Origin: Algoriphagus ratkowskyi
Lineage (GTDB): Bacteria; Bacteroidota; Bacteroidia; Cytophagales; Cyclobacteriaceae
Assembly: GCF_002150505.1 (NCBI RefSeq)
Contig: NZ_MSSV01000007.1
Span: 186,001 to 250,000, forward strand
DNA: 64,000 nt
Direction: 5' to 3'
Positions within the stretch are counted from its first letter, which is position 1, and each line of letters begins with the position of its first letter. The position numbers and the translations under genes were made by a program. The notes below the pieces were generated by a model that saw only the letters and a list, made by a program, of their open reading frames with translations, was not told where the DNA came from and did no database searches. This document shows positions 35,592 through 44,379 of the stretch, one piece after another.

Positions 35592-38500
35592 CTATTTAAT
35601 GCTAACAAGAATCTCTCTACTCCATTTCCATTCAAAACTCCATCCTTTTTGTTCAAGCAAAATAGGATGATAAGCTAAAGCCGCTTTTGCACTAGATGCA
35701 CTAAAAAATCGTTGGTCGTCCGTAAGCACTGCCTTCTTAGCACCATTTGATTCACTCCAAATCATATCCATCACTGCTGACGGGGTTTCTAAAGTGTAAG
35801 AATTACCACTAGCAAGCAGCTTATTCTTCAAGCTCCAATCAATCTCGTAACCTTTCGCTTTAGACTTCGCAACTGGAATGGAAGGACATTTACTTTGCTC
35901 TTGAGCAAAAGCCAAAAACTCTCTGAGTAAAACTAATCCTGGATTTTTAAGTTGGCTAGGACGAAAATCCGCCGGTTCAATACTTGAAATCACATGCATC
36001 ATCTTCCGAGCTCGGGTGATAGCCACATTTAGTCTATTTTCCGCTCCCGACTTACCTAGCAAACCAAAGTTAGTCACCAACTTCCCTTCTAGATTTGGAG
36101 CATAGCCCAAGGACAAAATAACCTGATCGAACTCGTCTCCTTGCACATTTTCGATATTACGAACCTTGATTCCAAAATCTTGAAAACCCGCTTTCCAGAG
36201 CTTTTCGCGAATCAATTCCATCTGAAAATAATTTCCAGTCACTATCCCAATAGTATCTGCTGGGCTGGAACTTAGAATAGATGCAACTTTCAAAACGACT
36301 GCATCAGCCTCCATTTTATTCACTTGGTTAGTCCAAATACCTTCTACTTTTTCCCAAGAAAATGCAGGCTGGCCAGCCATCGAAGTCTCATAATCCGGTA
36401 AGGATTCCAATTGATTTTCGTAGAAATGCAGATTGGAAAAATGAATCAAATTCGGATCTGAAGAACGATAATGACCTTTCAGTTGATATTTTTCAAAGAA
36501 ATTACCTGCCAATTCAAGTAATGATTCTGCTTCGTATTCCAAGCCTTCCTCATCAGACTCCCATTTTACTTGATAGAAATCCGAAGGCCTCAGCTGCTTG
36601 GAATCTCCAGCAATTACCACCTGCTTTCCACGAAGCATTGCCGGGAATCCTCGCTCAACCTGACATTGTGAAGCCTCATCGAAAATCACCAGATCGAATT
36701 CTTGATCAAGTGGAAACAAGGCAGAAACAGTCTCCGGGCTCGCAAACCAACAGGGCAACAAGCGAAAAACTTCCTCCCCAATTTCTTCCACTAATTTACG
36801 AATTGGCCAACGTTGCCGCTTCTTACTCACCTGATGAAGCAAATCTCGATAAGTCAGCCTATTTCCCAATCGATTAAATTCCAAATCAGCCGTGACTTGC
36901 TCCCTAAGCCTAAGTAAAGCGATATGTTTAGAGATCTTCCTTTTTTCAAGAATTGCTTCCTTCAACTCATCCAACTCATGCTCCATTTTCAAACCGCCAG
37001 CTTCAGCCAAAATAGGATTTTTCGCTTCCAAACTAGCAATCCAAGCCAAATACCAAGAATTCCAGAAAGCTGAAAGCTGATTTGACAAGTCTAATTCCGG
37101 GAATTCTGATTCCACCTTTTTGGCAAGTGAAATAGTAATTGAGTCAGAACTTTCCAAGAAGCGATCAAAGGCAACCAACTCAGAAAAAGTCTGATTCAAC
37201 TGCAGTTCAGCAGAGGTTTCAGGAATTTCATTTTTCAAAACTCCCAGAATTTGCTCATCACTAAAATAGGCCTTCCACTTTATAGCATTAAGCTGAAGTG
37301 ATTTTGCTAGCTGATTTAGTTGGGCGAGCTGAACCTTAAATTCACTGATATTCCAACTAACTATCGATTGAATATCACTTTGACTCTTCCATAACTCTAT
37401 CCAATTTAGAATTGGGTCAAGTAAATCAAGCTGACGTCTTAATGCTTCGACAGAGAGCTCAGTCACCTCCACTCCTTCAATTTTTGGAAGTTCGGAAAGT
37501 TCATGATTTAATGATTTGAGCGTTTCAAGTTCGTCCCGAATACTGGAAATCGACGCTGCATCAAAACTCAGATTCGCCTTGTTCAGAATTCCAAAAGTCA
37601 GTAAATACCTGCTTTTACTCAAATTCACTTGGATTTTCCCAAGCCATGAATTTGATTTTGGGCTCAGAGAATATAGCTCTATTTCAAGTTTTGACAGGTT
37701 TTCTGGACTGGTCCCAATCCCTAGCTGCAAATGCTGAAGTTTTTCAATCGATACCAAAATCCATTTCTGAAGTTTGGTGATTTTCGATAAAAACTTTGAA
37801 TCGAAAACTGCGGAAATAGCTAAAGTAGGCCGCTCCAACTGATTCAGATAATTCGTCAAACCATCCAACTCATCAACGAAATTGCATTTCGTTAAAATCA
37901 GCTGAGCTAAAATATCGGGATTCGCAATTGTTGAATTTGAACTGAAACCAGATATCTCTTTAATGCTTTGAGAAATTCTTGGGAAAACAGCTGGCTCAAA
38001 ATGGGCAAAAGAAATTCGGCTTTCCCAAAAGTTATCTTTGAACTGAGCCTGATAAGAAAAGTAAATTTTATAAAACTTCTCAAATTCCTGCGCTCCTTGA
38101 AAATCGAGCTTAGCTAAATCCGAATGCTCAAACATTGGCATTTTCAGATCTGCGTTCAGATACATTGCCTTGATAGGAATTCCAGCAGACTCAGAGTCAA
38201 AAAGAGCAGTTCTAAACATTTCAAATTTCTCTGAAAGTCTGGTTATAGTCTTGGAATACTGCGAGATCTCGCGTTCGAGTTGAATAGAATCAATTCCTCT
38301 ATTCTCCTCTTGATATGCTTCTATCCCTTCGATTTGAGCTTTGATTTTCTGAAAAAGGACCTTTTGATCTGCACGAAAATCATGTACTAAACCCAAGAAA
38401 CCACCAAAACCAGCATTCTCCAATCGCTCAAATACCACATCCAAGGCCGCTCTCTTTTGAGAAACTACCAAGACTTTTTTTCCTCTAGCACAATAATCCG

Positions 38501-39467
38501 AAACTAGATTCGCGATCGACTGGGATTTACCTGTACCTGGAGGACCTTCTACTACTAAGCTCTTTCCTTGTCGAACTTTAACCAACACATTCTCCTGTGA
38601 AGCATCTAAAGGAAACACAGGAAAAAGCTGCTCTTCTCTAGGAATAGGCTGATTGTCATCCCTTGCAAAATGCTGAGTGAACATTTCCTCCAAACTCAAC
38701 TCGCCAAATTCATTTTCCAGATTTTCATAATCTGTAAACAGAAAACTGCCCTTCTGAGCAAATTGACCCAAAAGTGCATAGCTTTTCAAAACCAACTTTC
38801 CATCTTGGAAACTAGTAGAATCAACGCTCAATTGAGAAATTGGAAACTGAGTTAGCTGATCTTCAAACAGCGATGAACTTAGCTGAATCGAGAAGTGATC
38901 ATTGAGTAATTTAGAGAACCCAGTACGGAATTCAGTTGCATCTATTGCTAATTCCTGCAAAGCTTGATTCAAAGCGTCCACATCAAATGCTTTCACATAT
39001 CCGCGTGAATAAGCTAACAGAAAAGCAGGATTCCATTGCCAATCATCGGTTTTGGAGAGATTCCAAAGCCCATTTTCCAGTTGGACTTTTACTCCCAAAA
39101 GCAATAATGGAGCACGAAGAACTTGACCATTTATTAATTTCCCCTCCACAAATGGCCAACCTAGATAAAGAGATTGCTCGCCTGTCTCCTCCCGGGTCAA
39201 TTGGTCTCGAAATGAAAGCCTAGCTAATGTCTTGGAAAGCGTATTTACACTCCCAATTCTAGGGTCAGATTCTGGAATTAATGGAATTGGTTTCTTAGAA
39301 GAAATCGCCTTTCGTATGATTTCAAAGCTATTTTCTCCATTCAAAAAATCTAGCTCTTTCAGATCAACGATCCCGAATCCTTCCGTTTTTGGCAAATAAA
39401 GTGACCTATTTTTGGAAGACAGGTCAACAAGTCTATTTCGGTAAGTCTGAAAGATCGATTCATGCAT
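35592..39467 (-). CDS. Large SF1 (DUF4011/UPF1-like) helicase
   Basis: A 1291-residue superfamily 1 ATPase. The N-terminus (YRNRLVDLSSKNRSLYLPKT) resembles the DUF4011 domain. Walker A GPPGTGKS is at 308-315, and Walker B FDLVIFDEASQCQVERGFPA sits near residue 920 after a long helical insertion. The C-terminal helicase half ends with NVAITRARKMMHV. The last 100 residues (about 1190-1291) resemble the Vsr-like nuclease tail of related helicases, but the catalytic acidic residues look lost (AVLTDDQRFF). Relatives often sit in defence-type regions. Its start abuts the SDR stop (TAA then ATG). Confidence 0.87.
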   Translation of the reverse strand: MHESIFQTYRNRLVDLSSKNRSLYLPKTEGFGIVDLKELDFLNGENSFEIIRKAISSKKPIPLIPESDPRIGSVNTLSKTLARLSFRDQLTREETGEQSLYLGWPFVEGKLINGQVLRAPLLLLGVKVQLENGLWNLSKTDDWQWNPAFLLAYSRGYVKAFDVDALNQALQELAIDATEFRTGFSKLLNDHFSIQLSSSLFEDQLTQFPISQLSVDSTSFQDGKLVLKSYALLGQFAQKGSFLFTDYENLENEFGELSLEEMFTQHFARDDNQPIPREEQLFPVFPLDASQENVLVKVRQGKSLVVEGPPGTGKSQSIANLVSDYCARGKKVLVVSQKRAALDVVFERLENAGFGGFLGLVHDFRADQKVLFQKIKAQIEGIEAYQEENRGIDSIQLEREISQYSKTITRLSEKFEMFRTALFDSESAGIPIKAMYLNADLKMPMFEHSDLAKLDFQGAQEFEKFYKIYFSYQAQFKDNFWESRISFAHFEPAVFPRISQSIKEISGFSSNSTIANPDILAQLILTKCNFVDELDGLTNYLNQLERPTLAISAVFDSKFLSKITKLQKWILVSIEKLQHLQLGIGTSPENLSKLEIELYSLSPKSNSWLGKIQVNLSKSRYLLTFGILNKANLSFDAASISSIRDELETLKSLNHELSELPKIEGVEVTELSVEALRRQLDLLDPILNWIELWKSQSDIQSIVSWNISEFKVQLAQLNQLAKSLQLNAIKWKAYFSDEQILGVLKNEIPETSAELQLNQTFSELVAFDRFLESSDSITISLAKKVESEFPELDLSNQLSAFWNSWYLAWIASLEAKNPILAEAGGLKMEHELDELKEAILEKRKISKHIALLRLREQVTADLEFNRLGNRLTYRDLLHQVSKKRQRWPIRKLVEEIGEEVFRLLPCWFASPETVSALFPLDQEFDLVIFDEASQCQVERGFPAMLRGKQVVIAGDSKQLRPSDFYQVKWESDEEGLEYEAESLLELAGNFFEKYQLKGHYRSSDPNLIHFSNLHFYENQLESLPDYETSMAGQPAFSWEKVEGIWTNQVNKMEADAVVLKVASILSSSPADTIGIVTGNYFQMELIREKLWKAGFQDFGIKVRNIENVQGDEFDQVILSLGYAPNLEGKLVTNFGLLGKSGAENRLNVAITRARKMMHVISSIEPADFRPSQLKNPGLVLLREFLAFAQEQSKCPSIPVAKSKAKGYEIDWSLKNKLLASGNSYTLETPSAVMDMIWSESNGAKKAVLTDDQRFFSASSAKAALAYHPILLEQKGWSFEWKWSREILVSIK

Positions 39468-40289
39468 TTAGTGGAAAGGTGAGTCTTTTTCCTTTTTCAA
39501 TTGATTGTAGACAATATAATCCAACCTTCCTGGCATCCATTTATTTAAGAACTTCAACCACCATCCTTGTGTAGTAAGCGTCAAATCACGCTTTCTTTTC
39601 AACGTAGCTTTCAGTATTCTCTCTGCTACTTCTTCCGAACTCATCATTTTAGATTCATCTCTGGGCGAATCGCCCTGCAAAGATCCATGCGCATCCAGTG
39701 CGTTTATACGAATGTTTGAAGCAGTAAATCCAGGACAAGCCACCAGCACATGAACACCTCTCTTCATTACCTCAGTTCTAAGTGATTCAAAAAATCCATT
39801 CATGGCATATTTGCTAGCGGTATAGGCCGTTCGAGCTGGTGTACCGCGGAATCCATTGACTGAAGAAATCCCGATCACAGATCCTTTGTTCTCGAGGATA
39901 GACGGCAAACAAAACTTAGTGGCATAAACTGTACCCCAAAAATTCGTGTCCATCACTTTATGAAAGACCTTAAAATCAAGGTTTTCAAACAAGGCTCGCA
40001 TAGTTATTCCCGCGTTATTTATCAGAATATCAATTTTCCCAAACTCTGCCAATACTGTCTTTGCCATGCGCTCATTGTCATCAATCACCCCAGCATCAGC
40101 CGAAATAGCCAACACAACTATGCCTTCAGCTTCAAGCTTAGCTTTACTTAACTCCAGTTTATCCTGATTTCTGCCTGTAATCACAATCTTAGCACCAGCC
40201 TTGCCAAAGGCAAGAGCACAGGATTCCCCTATACCAGAGGAAGCTCCAGTGATGATTACTACTTTATCTTTTAGGCTGTCTTGTTTCAT
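39468..40289 (-). CDS. Short-chain dehydrogenase/reductase (SDR)
   Basis: A 273-residue NAD(P)-dependent oxidoreductase. The cofactor loop is ITGASSGIGESCA, with the structural NNAG motif following and the catalytic ISSVNGFRGTPARTAYTASKY, giving the Ser-Tyr-Lys set. This is the classical SDR layout. The C-terminal part has a hydrophobic, basic stretch (LKFLNKWMPGRLDYIVYNQL) like that of DHRS7-type membrane-near enzymes. The substrate is unknown. Its stop touches the helicase start, so the two could be co-transcribed. Confidence 0.9.
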   Translation of the reverse strand: MKQDSLKDKVVIITGASSGIGESCALAFGKAGAKIVITGRNQDKLELSKAKLEAEGIVVLAISADAGVIDDNERMAKTVLAEFGKIDILINNAGITMRALFENLDFKVFHKVMDTNFWGTVYATKFCLPSILENKGSVIGISSVNGFRGTPARTAYTASKYAMNGFFESLRTEVMKRGVHVLVACPGFTASNIRINALDAHGSLQGDSPRDESKMMSSEEVAERILKATLKRKRDLTLTTQGWWLKFLNKWMPGRLDYIVYNQLKKEKDSPFH

Positions 40290-40297
40290 TGATCGTG

Positions 40298-40305
40298 CAA
40301 AGATA
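40298..40305 (-). promoter_or_regulatory. -7 box of the SDR gene
   Basis: TATCTTTG on the minus strand, 8 bp before the SDR start codon. It fits TAnnTTTG and would give a short leader for the SDR-helicase transcript. Confidence 0.4.
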
Positions 40306-40445
40306 CTGAATTGTGATTTTTAAATTTTGAATTGGAGAAAGCAACAAAAGCGATTTGCTTCAATTTCTCAGCCAAAATGCAAATTTTCTATTGAACCTTT
40401 TTCTAACCAAAAAATCAATTTTAAAGTTTTGGAATTATATATAAC

Positions 40446-40695
40446 GATTGAAGATCTAATCGCACCGCTGGTGCTTTGGCCGATTCGGAATCCTGTTATT
40501 ACAATAAAAATGCGCCGCTGGAGCTACTCAGAATATATCGAAAACCCAACAGCTAAAATATCATTCAATTAGGTCCTGAGATTAATTTTAGCTTCAGAGA
40601 AGCTTTTTATTTATAAAAAATAATCCCATTAATCTGCAAGAGCTTAAGAGAAGTGATTTTATAACTGATAACATCATCAGAGTAATTATTTGCCC
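40446..40695. repeat. Array unit 1 (most degenerate)
   Basis: P1 and P3 are perfect hairpins here. P2 (40512-40524) has GGAGC in place of the pairing arm, and P4 (40641-40654) has two mismatches. It is farthest from the transposase. Confidence 0.8.
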
Positions 40696-40947
40696 GATTG
40701 AAGATCTAATCGCACCGCTGGTGCTTTGGCTAATTCACAACCACGTATTAACAGTCAAAATGCGCCGCTGGCGTTATTAATGTAAGAATTTGTGTTTTCA
40801 GAGTCAATCACTTTTATATCGAACAATATTGGCTTTGAAACAGCTTCAGAGAAGCTTTTTGATTGTAAAATTCAATGAAAGTTGATAGGAAGAGCTTCGG
40901 AGAAGCGATTTAATATCCAAACCTATCATAGAAATTTCAATTTACCC
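40696..40947. repeat. Array unit 2 (best preserved)
   Basis: All four hairpins pair perfectly: P1 40712-40724, P2 40762-40773, P3 40842-40856 and P4 40894-40906. The block from P2 to P3 is almost the same as in unit 3. Confidence 0.85.
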
Positions 40948-41170
40948 GATAAAGATTAAATCGCACCTCTGATGCTCTGGTGGATTCGGGATCACATTGC
41001 TACAATTAAAATGCGCCGCTGGCGTTATTAATGTAGATTTTATATTTTCAGAGTCAAACTATTTTTTATCGAACAATATTGGCTTTGAAACAGCTTCGGA
41101 GAAGCTTTTTGATTGTAATTATTAATCAAAATTGATAGCACGAGCTTCGGAGAAGCGATTTATTATCTAC
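40948..41170. repeat. Array unit 3 (next to the transposase)
   Basis: P2 (41013-41024), P3 (41092-41106) and P4 (41144-41156) pair perfectly; P1 (40963-40975) carries one mismatch. The unit ends about 12 bp from the transposase stop codon, with a further GCGATTT/AAATCGC inverted repeat (41155-41182) across that boundary. Confidence 0.82.
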
Positions 41171-41181
41171 CCTAAAATCGC

Positions 41182-41655
41182 TCATAAGGGCACATCATCC
41201 AAGAATTCAAATAAATACTCATCCTTGAATTCAATTTCAAATTTCCTTAGAAGCGTCATATACTCTTCCTTAAAAGTCATTTTTTGATGATGAATCTCTT
41301 GATTCAATATATACTGATACACGTTATCGACATGAGATTTTGAATATGAAAAAGCTCCATACCCTTTCTGCCATGAGAAATTTCCGTCCGCCCACTTCTT
41401 ATCTTTTAAAAAATGGTTAGATGAGGTTTTTAATTTTTCAACCAAATCTGAAATGGTTTTGTCGGGATTTAGCCCTATAAAACAATGGACATGGTCAGCG
41501 ACTCCATTGACTATAATGGACTTGTGGCCAAGATCTTGAATCATCAAAACCATAACTTTGAAAAACTCCTGACGAAACTCCTTTTTCAAAAGACTCTGCC
41601 GCCCCTTCACGGCAAAAATCAATTGGATGTAAATCTGATGATAGGTGTTTGCCAT
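41182..41655 (-). CDS. IS200-like Y1 transposase (TnpA type)
   Basis: A 157-residue Y1-family protein. The HxH metal site is at 55-57 (VADHVHCFIGL) and the probable nucleophile is Tyr115 (VYQYILNQEIHHQ), with SWQKGYGAFSYSKSH before it. TnpA enzymes cut and join single-stranded DNA at hairpin ends. The array of repeated hairpins begins about 12 bp beyond its stop codon. No tnpB or iscB neighbour is present. All catalytic residues are intact. Confidence 0.9.
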   Translation of the reverse strand: MANTYHQIYIQLIFAVKGRQSLLKKEFRQEFFKVMVLMIQDLGHKSIIVNGVADHVHCFIGLNPDKTISDLVEKLKTSSNHFLKDKKWADGNFSWQKGYGAFSYSKSHVDNVYQYILNQEIHHQKMTFKEEYMTLLRKFEIEFKDEYLFEFLDDVPL

Positions 41656-41689
41656 TTTATTATAGTTGTGAAAAAAGGCTAGTTCTATC

Positions 41690-42859
41690 CTAATTTACAA
41701 TCAATTGACGAAAAAACACCTTATCCTCAATAGAGTCAGGAGTTACTGCTACATAAACACCTTCCTTTAGAAAGAATAGATTGTAGCCAGAGGCACGCCA
41801 GTCCTTATTAAAATCAAATTCTCCGATTCGTTCTAGATTTTCATCATATATAATAACTGACCTCTGGTTTGGTAAACCTTTATCAGTTTTAAGTATTTTT
41901 GCAATGGATTCCTCATCATATTTCTTATAAAACAGTCTCCAGTATTCTTTTCTAAAAGGATCGTAGTTCAAGGAAAAATAGTAATCTGTTGACAATTGAA
42001 AATGTCGCTGCTTATCTGTTTGGCTTTCTTTAAAATTAATTGGATTAGGTTTTTCAATATGTGAATTACCCATCCAAAAAAATGGTGACATCTTTTCAGT
42101 TCTGAGGTCAAGCAAATAGATTGAATCTACCAGGGGAAAGCTTACTAAAATCTTATCTGGATCTTTAAAGGATGATATGCTGGGCAAAATATGGTCTGCC
42201 CCTCCCCAGTAATTCCCATCTTGGTACCATTCAGGATATCCTAAAAGTGTAGTATACTCTCCTGTTTCCAAGTCTAATTTGATCAGTAAATTCTTACTCT
42301 TGTATTGACTTTTAAATGGATCTGTATCTGGGACGCAAGGAATATACAGAAGTTTACCTTTGAGAAACATCCGTGATTTGGAGGTACTCCAGGGTAATAC
42401 AGAATCCTCATCTGGCCTATTGCCTTCGTTTTCTTTAAGCCTATACGATTGCTTAACTCTTCCAGAAGAATCCGCTAGCGAAACCGTATAGCTGTATCTA
42501 TCTACTAAAAAGATAGAATCATAGGAATGAAAATAAAACTCAGTTATGGTTCCCACTCCGTTTGGCCCTTCATTCTCAAATTCCAAAACCAAATCTAAAG
42601 CGGGATCTGCGAAGGAATTAATAAATATATAGTTTGGATTAGAACGGAAATAATTGAGATGAATATAAAGTTGATTACCATTTTCCTCAATGTGAACTTG
42701 AGAAAGTATGGAAAAATTAGTGGATTTGTCATTCACTGGAATAATCTTTTGTCCACCTAATCTGAGAATCAAATCATTCTTTTCACCCACCTTCCCGCCA
42801 CCCTTTCCACAGGAATAGAAAAATAAGGCAAGGCACAAAATCATAAAAGTGCTTTTCAT
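41690..42859 (-). CDS. DUF4221-like lipoprotein
   Basis: A 389-residue protein with a lipoprotein signal (MKSTFMILCLALFFYSC, Cys at 17). The mature part is built of repeated beta segments with aromatic and Asp residues, such as LLYIPCVPDTDPFKSQYKSK, LLGYPEWYQDGNYWGGADHI and SIYLLDLRTEKMSPFFW, fitting a propeller-like outer-membrane or periplasmic protein. It resembles the DUF4221 family, which is abundant in Cytophagales and has no known function. It stands alone with its own promoter. Confidence 0.75.
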   Translation of the reverse strand: MKSTFMILCLALFFYSCGKGGGKVGEKNDLILRLGGQKIIPVNDKSTNFSILSQVHIEENGNQLYIHLNYFRSNPNYIFINSFADPALDLVLEFENEGPNGVGTITEFYFHSYDSIFLVDRYSYTVSLADSSGRVKQSYRLKENEGNRPDEDSVLPWSTSKSRMFLKGKLLYIPCVPDTDPFKSQYKSKNLLIKLDLETGEYTTLLGYPEWYQDGNYWGGADHILPSISSFKDPDKILVSFPLVDSIYLLDLRTEKMSPFFWMGNSHIEKPNPINFKESQTDKQRHFQLSTDYYFSLNYDPFRKEYWRLFYKKYDEESIAKILKTDKGLPNQRSVIIYDENLERIGEFDFNKDWRASGYNLFFLKEGVYVAVTPDSIEDKVFFRQLIVN

Positions 42860-42959
42860 TATACTATTTTTTCATTAATCATCTAATTATTCGTAGAACA
42901 CCTAAATATACATTTTTATTCTAATTCTCATTCCATTGATCCACCTCATCTTTTTTACT

Positions 42960-42967
42960 TAATTTTG
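42960..42967 (+). promoter_or_regulatory. -7 box just before rlmD
   Basis: TAATTTTG fits TAnnTTTG, only 6 bp before the ATG at 42973. If used, transcription would start at about that codon, which favours ATG 42985 as the true rlmD start or a leaderless mRNA. Confidence 0.4.
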
Positions 42968-42972
42968 CGCCC

Positions 42973-44379
42973 ATGTCGCGAAAAATGAAAAACAAAGTGA
43001 TTACCAACCTACTCATCGAGCGAATAGCTTCGGAGGGGAAATGTTTGGGACATCATGAGGAGAAAGTGGTTTTTGTAACGGGAGTAGCTCCTGGAGATGT
43101 GGTAGATGTACGGATCACCAAAGGGAAAAGCTCTTTCATGGAGGGAGAACCGGTTAATTTCCACGAATATTCCAAAGAACGAATTGATCCTTTTTGCTCA
43201 CATTTCGGCACATGCGGTGGCTGCAAGTGGCAACACATCAATTATGACTTGCAGAAAACCTACAAGCGTCAGCAGGTTTTGGATCAGTTTCAGCGCATAG
43301 CCAAAGTGGAAATCCCTGAAGTGATGCCGACTTTAGGTTCTGAAAATACTCGATACTATAGAAATAAGCTTGATTTTACTTTTTCAAATAAGAAATGGTT
43401 AACTGTTGAGCAGATCCAGTCAGGAGAAGAGTTTGACAGAAATGCATTGGGCTTTCATATCCCGAAAATGTTTGACAAAATCGTCGATGTGGATCACTGC
43501 TACTTGCAAGGGAATATCTCTAATGACGTTAGAAATGAGTTGAGAACTTTTGCGCTCGCAAATGCACTAACCTTCTATGACATTAGAGGACGAGTTGGGC
43601 TACTTCGCAATCTCATCATCCGAACCACCAGCACGGAGCAATCCATGGTGATCGTGCAATTCGGGGAAGATGATCCGGAAGGAATCCAAAAGGTAATGGC
43701 GCATTTGATTGAGAAATTCCCTCAAATCACCTCTTTGCTGTATGTGATTAACACCAAAGGAAATGAGACTTTCCATGATTTAGACTTAGTTACTTTCTCA
43801 GGAAAGGATTATATCGAGGAAGAAATGGAAGGTTTGAAATTCCGAATTGGCCCGAAATCTTTCTACCAGACCAACTCCGAGCAAGCCTACGAATTGTACA
43901 AAGTAGCGCGTGATTTCGCCGATTTGCAAGGCGATGAGGTAGTTTATGATCTCTATACGGGAACAGGCACTATTGCCAATTTCATAGCCAAAAAAGCCAA
44001 GCAAGTTATAGGCATCGAGTACGTGCCAGCTGCTATCGAAGATGCGAAGATCAATTCTCAGATCAACGGAATAGACAACACCCTTTTCTATGCTGGCGAT
44101 ATGAAAGACATGCTGAACGAGGAATTCATCGCAAATCAAGCTGCTCCAGATCTCATCATCACTGATCCTCCACGTGCCGGAATGGATGAGAAGGTAGTTC
44201 AGATGCTCTTGAGATTGAACGCTCCCAAAATCGTGTACGTGTCCTGCAATCCTGCGACTCAGGCTAGAGATGTAGCGCTTTTGGGAGAAAAATATAAAGT
44301 AGAAAAAATTCAACCTGTGGACATGTTCCCGCAGACTTATCACGTAGAAAACGTCGTACTCTTAACTCTAAAATCATGA
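42973..44379 (+). CDS. rlmD: 23S rRNA (uracil-5-)-methyltransferase RlmD
   Basis: Methylates a uracil of 23S rRNA (U1939 in E. coli) with SAM. The 468-residue protein starts with a TRAM RNA-binding domain (GKCLGHHEEKVVFV, GDVVDVRI) and has the 4Fe-4S cysteines in CSHFGTCGGCKWQ. The SAM domain follows, with DLYTGTGTIANFIAK, ITDPPRAGM and the catalytic VYVSCNPAT. ATG 42985 may be the actual start given the promoter box. The next gene overlaps by 4 bp. Confidence 0.94.
   Translation: MSRKMKNKVITNLLIERIASEGKCLGHHEEKVVFVTGVAPGDVVDVRITKGKSSFMEGEPVNFHEYSKERIDPFCSHFGTCGGCKWQHINYDLQKTYKRQQVLDQFQRIAKVEIPEVMPTLGSENTRYYRNKLDFTFSNKKWLTVEQIQSGEEFDRNALGFHIPKMFDKIVDVDHCYLQGNISNDVRNELRTFALANALTFYDIRGRVGLLRNLIIRTTSTEQSMVIVQFGEDDPEGIQKVMAHLIEKFPQITSLLYVINTKGNETFHDLDLVTFSGKDYIEEEMEGLKFRIGPKSFYQTNSEQAYELYKVARDFADLQGDEVVYDLYTGTGTIANFIAKKAKQVIGIEYVPAAIEDAKINSQINGIDNTLFYAGDMKDMLNEEFIANQAAPDLIITDPPRAGMDEKVVQMLLRLNAPKIVYVSCNPATQARDVALLGEKYKVEKIQPVDMFPQTYHVENVVLLTLKS

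Larger units (their letters stand above)
40446..41170. repeat. Tandem array of three 250-bp hairpin-bearing units
   Basis: Three imperfect direct copies with a period of 250-252 bp fill the gap between the SDR gene and an IS200-like transposase. Each copy has four hairpins in fixed order: P1 (GCACC-gct-GGTGC), P2 (GCGCC-gct-GGCG), P3 (AGCTTC-aga-GAAGCT) and P4 (GCTTC-gga-GAAGC). P1 starts at 40462, 40712 and 40963; P2 at 40512, 40762 and 41013; P3 at 40590, 40842 and 41092; P4 at about 40642, 40894 and 41144. Copies 2 and 3 are closest, sharing nearly identical 20-40 bp blocks. No protein frame spans the array. Because the repeated sequence is long and the hairpins differ, it is not a CRISPR. 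Confidence 0.92.

Noticed and set aside
40327-40572. 81-codon plus-strand frame overlapping the first array unit
   Set aside because: It is a chance translation of the repeat and upstream AT-rich DNA; it is not kept in units 2 and 3 and has no protein features.
40446-41170. Possible CRISPR array
   Set aside because: The repeat unit is 250 bp, spacers are absent because the whole unit is repeated, and no cas gene is near.
41182-41655. IS200/IS605 element with a TnpB or IscB partner
   Set aside because: No TnpB, IscB or RNA-guided nuclease frame lies on either side; the neighbours are the array and a DUF4221-like lipoprotein.
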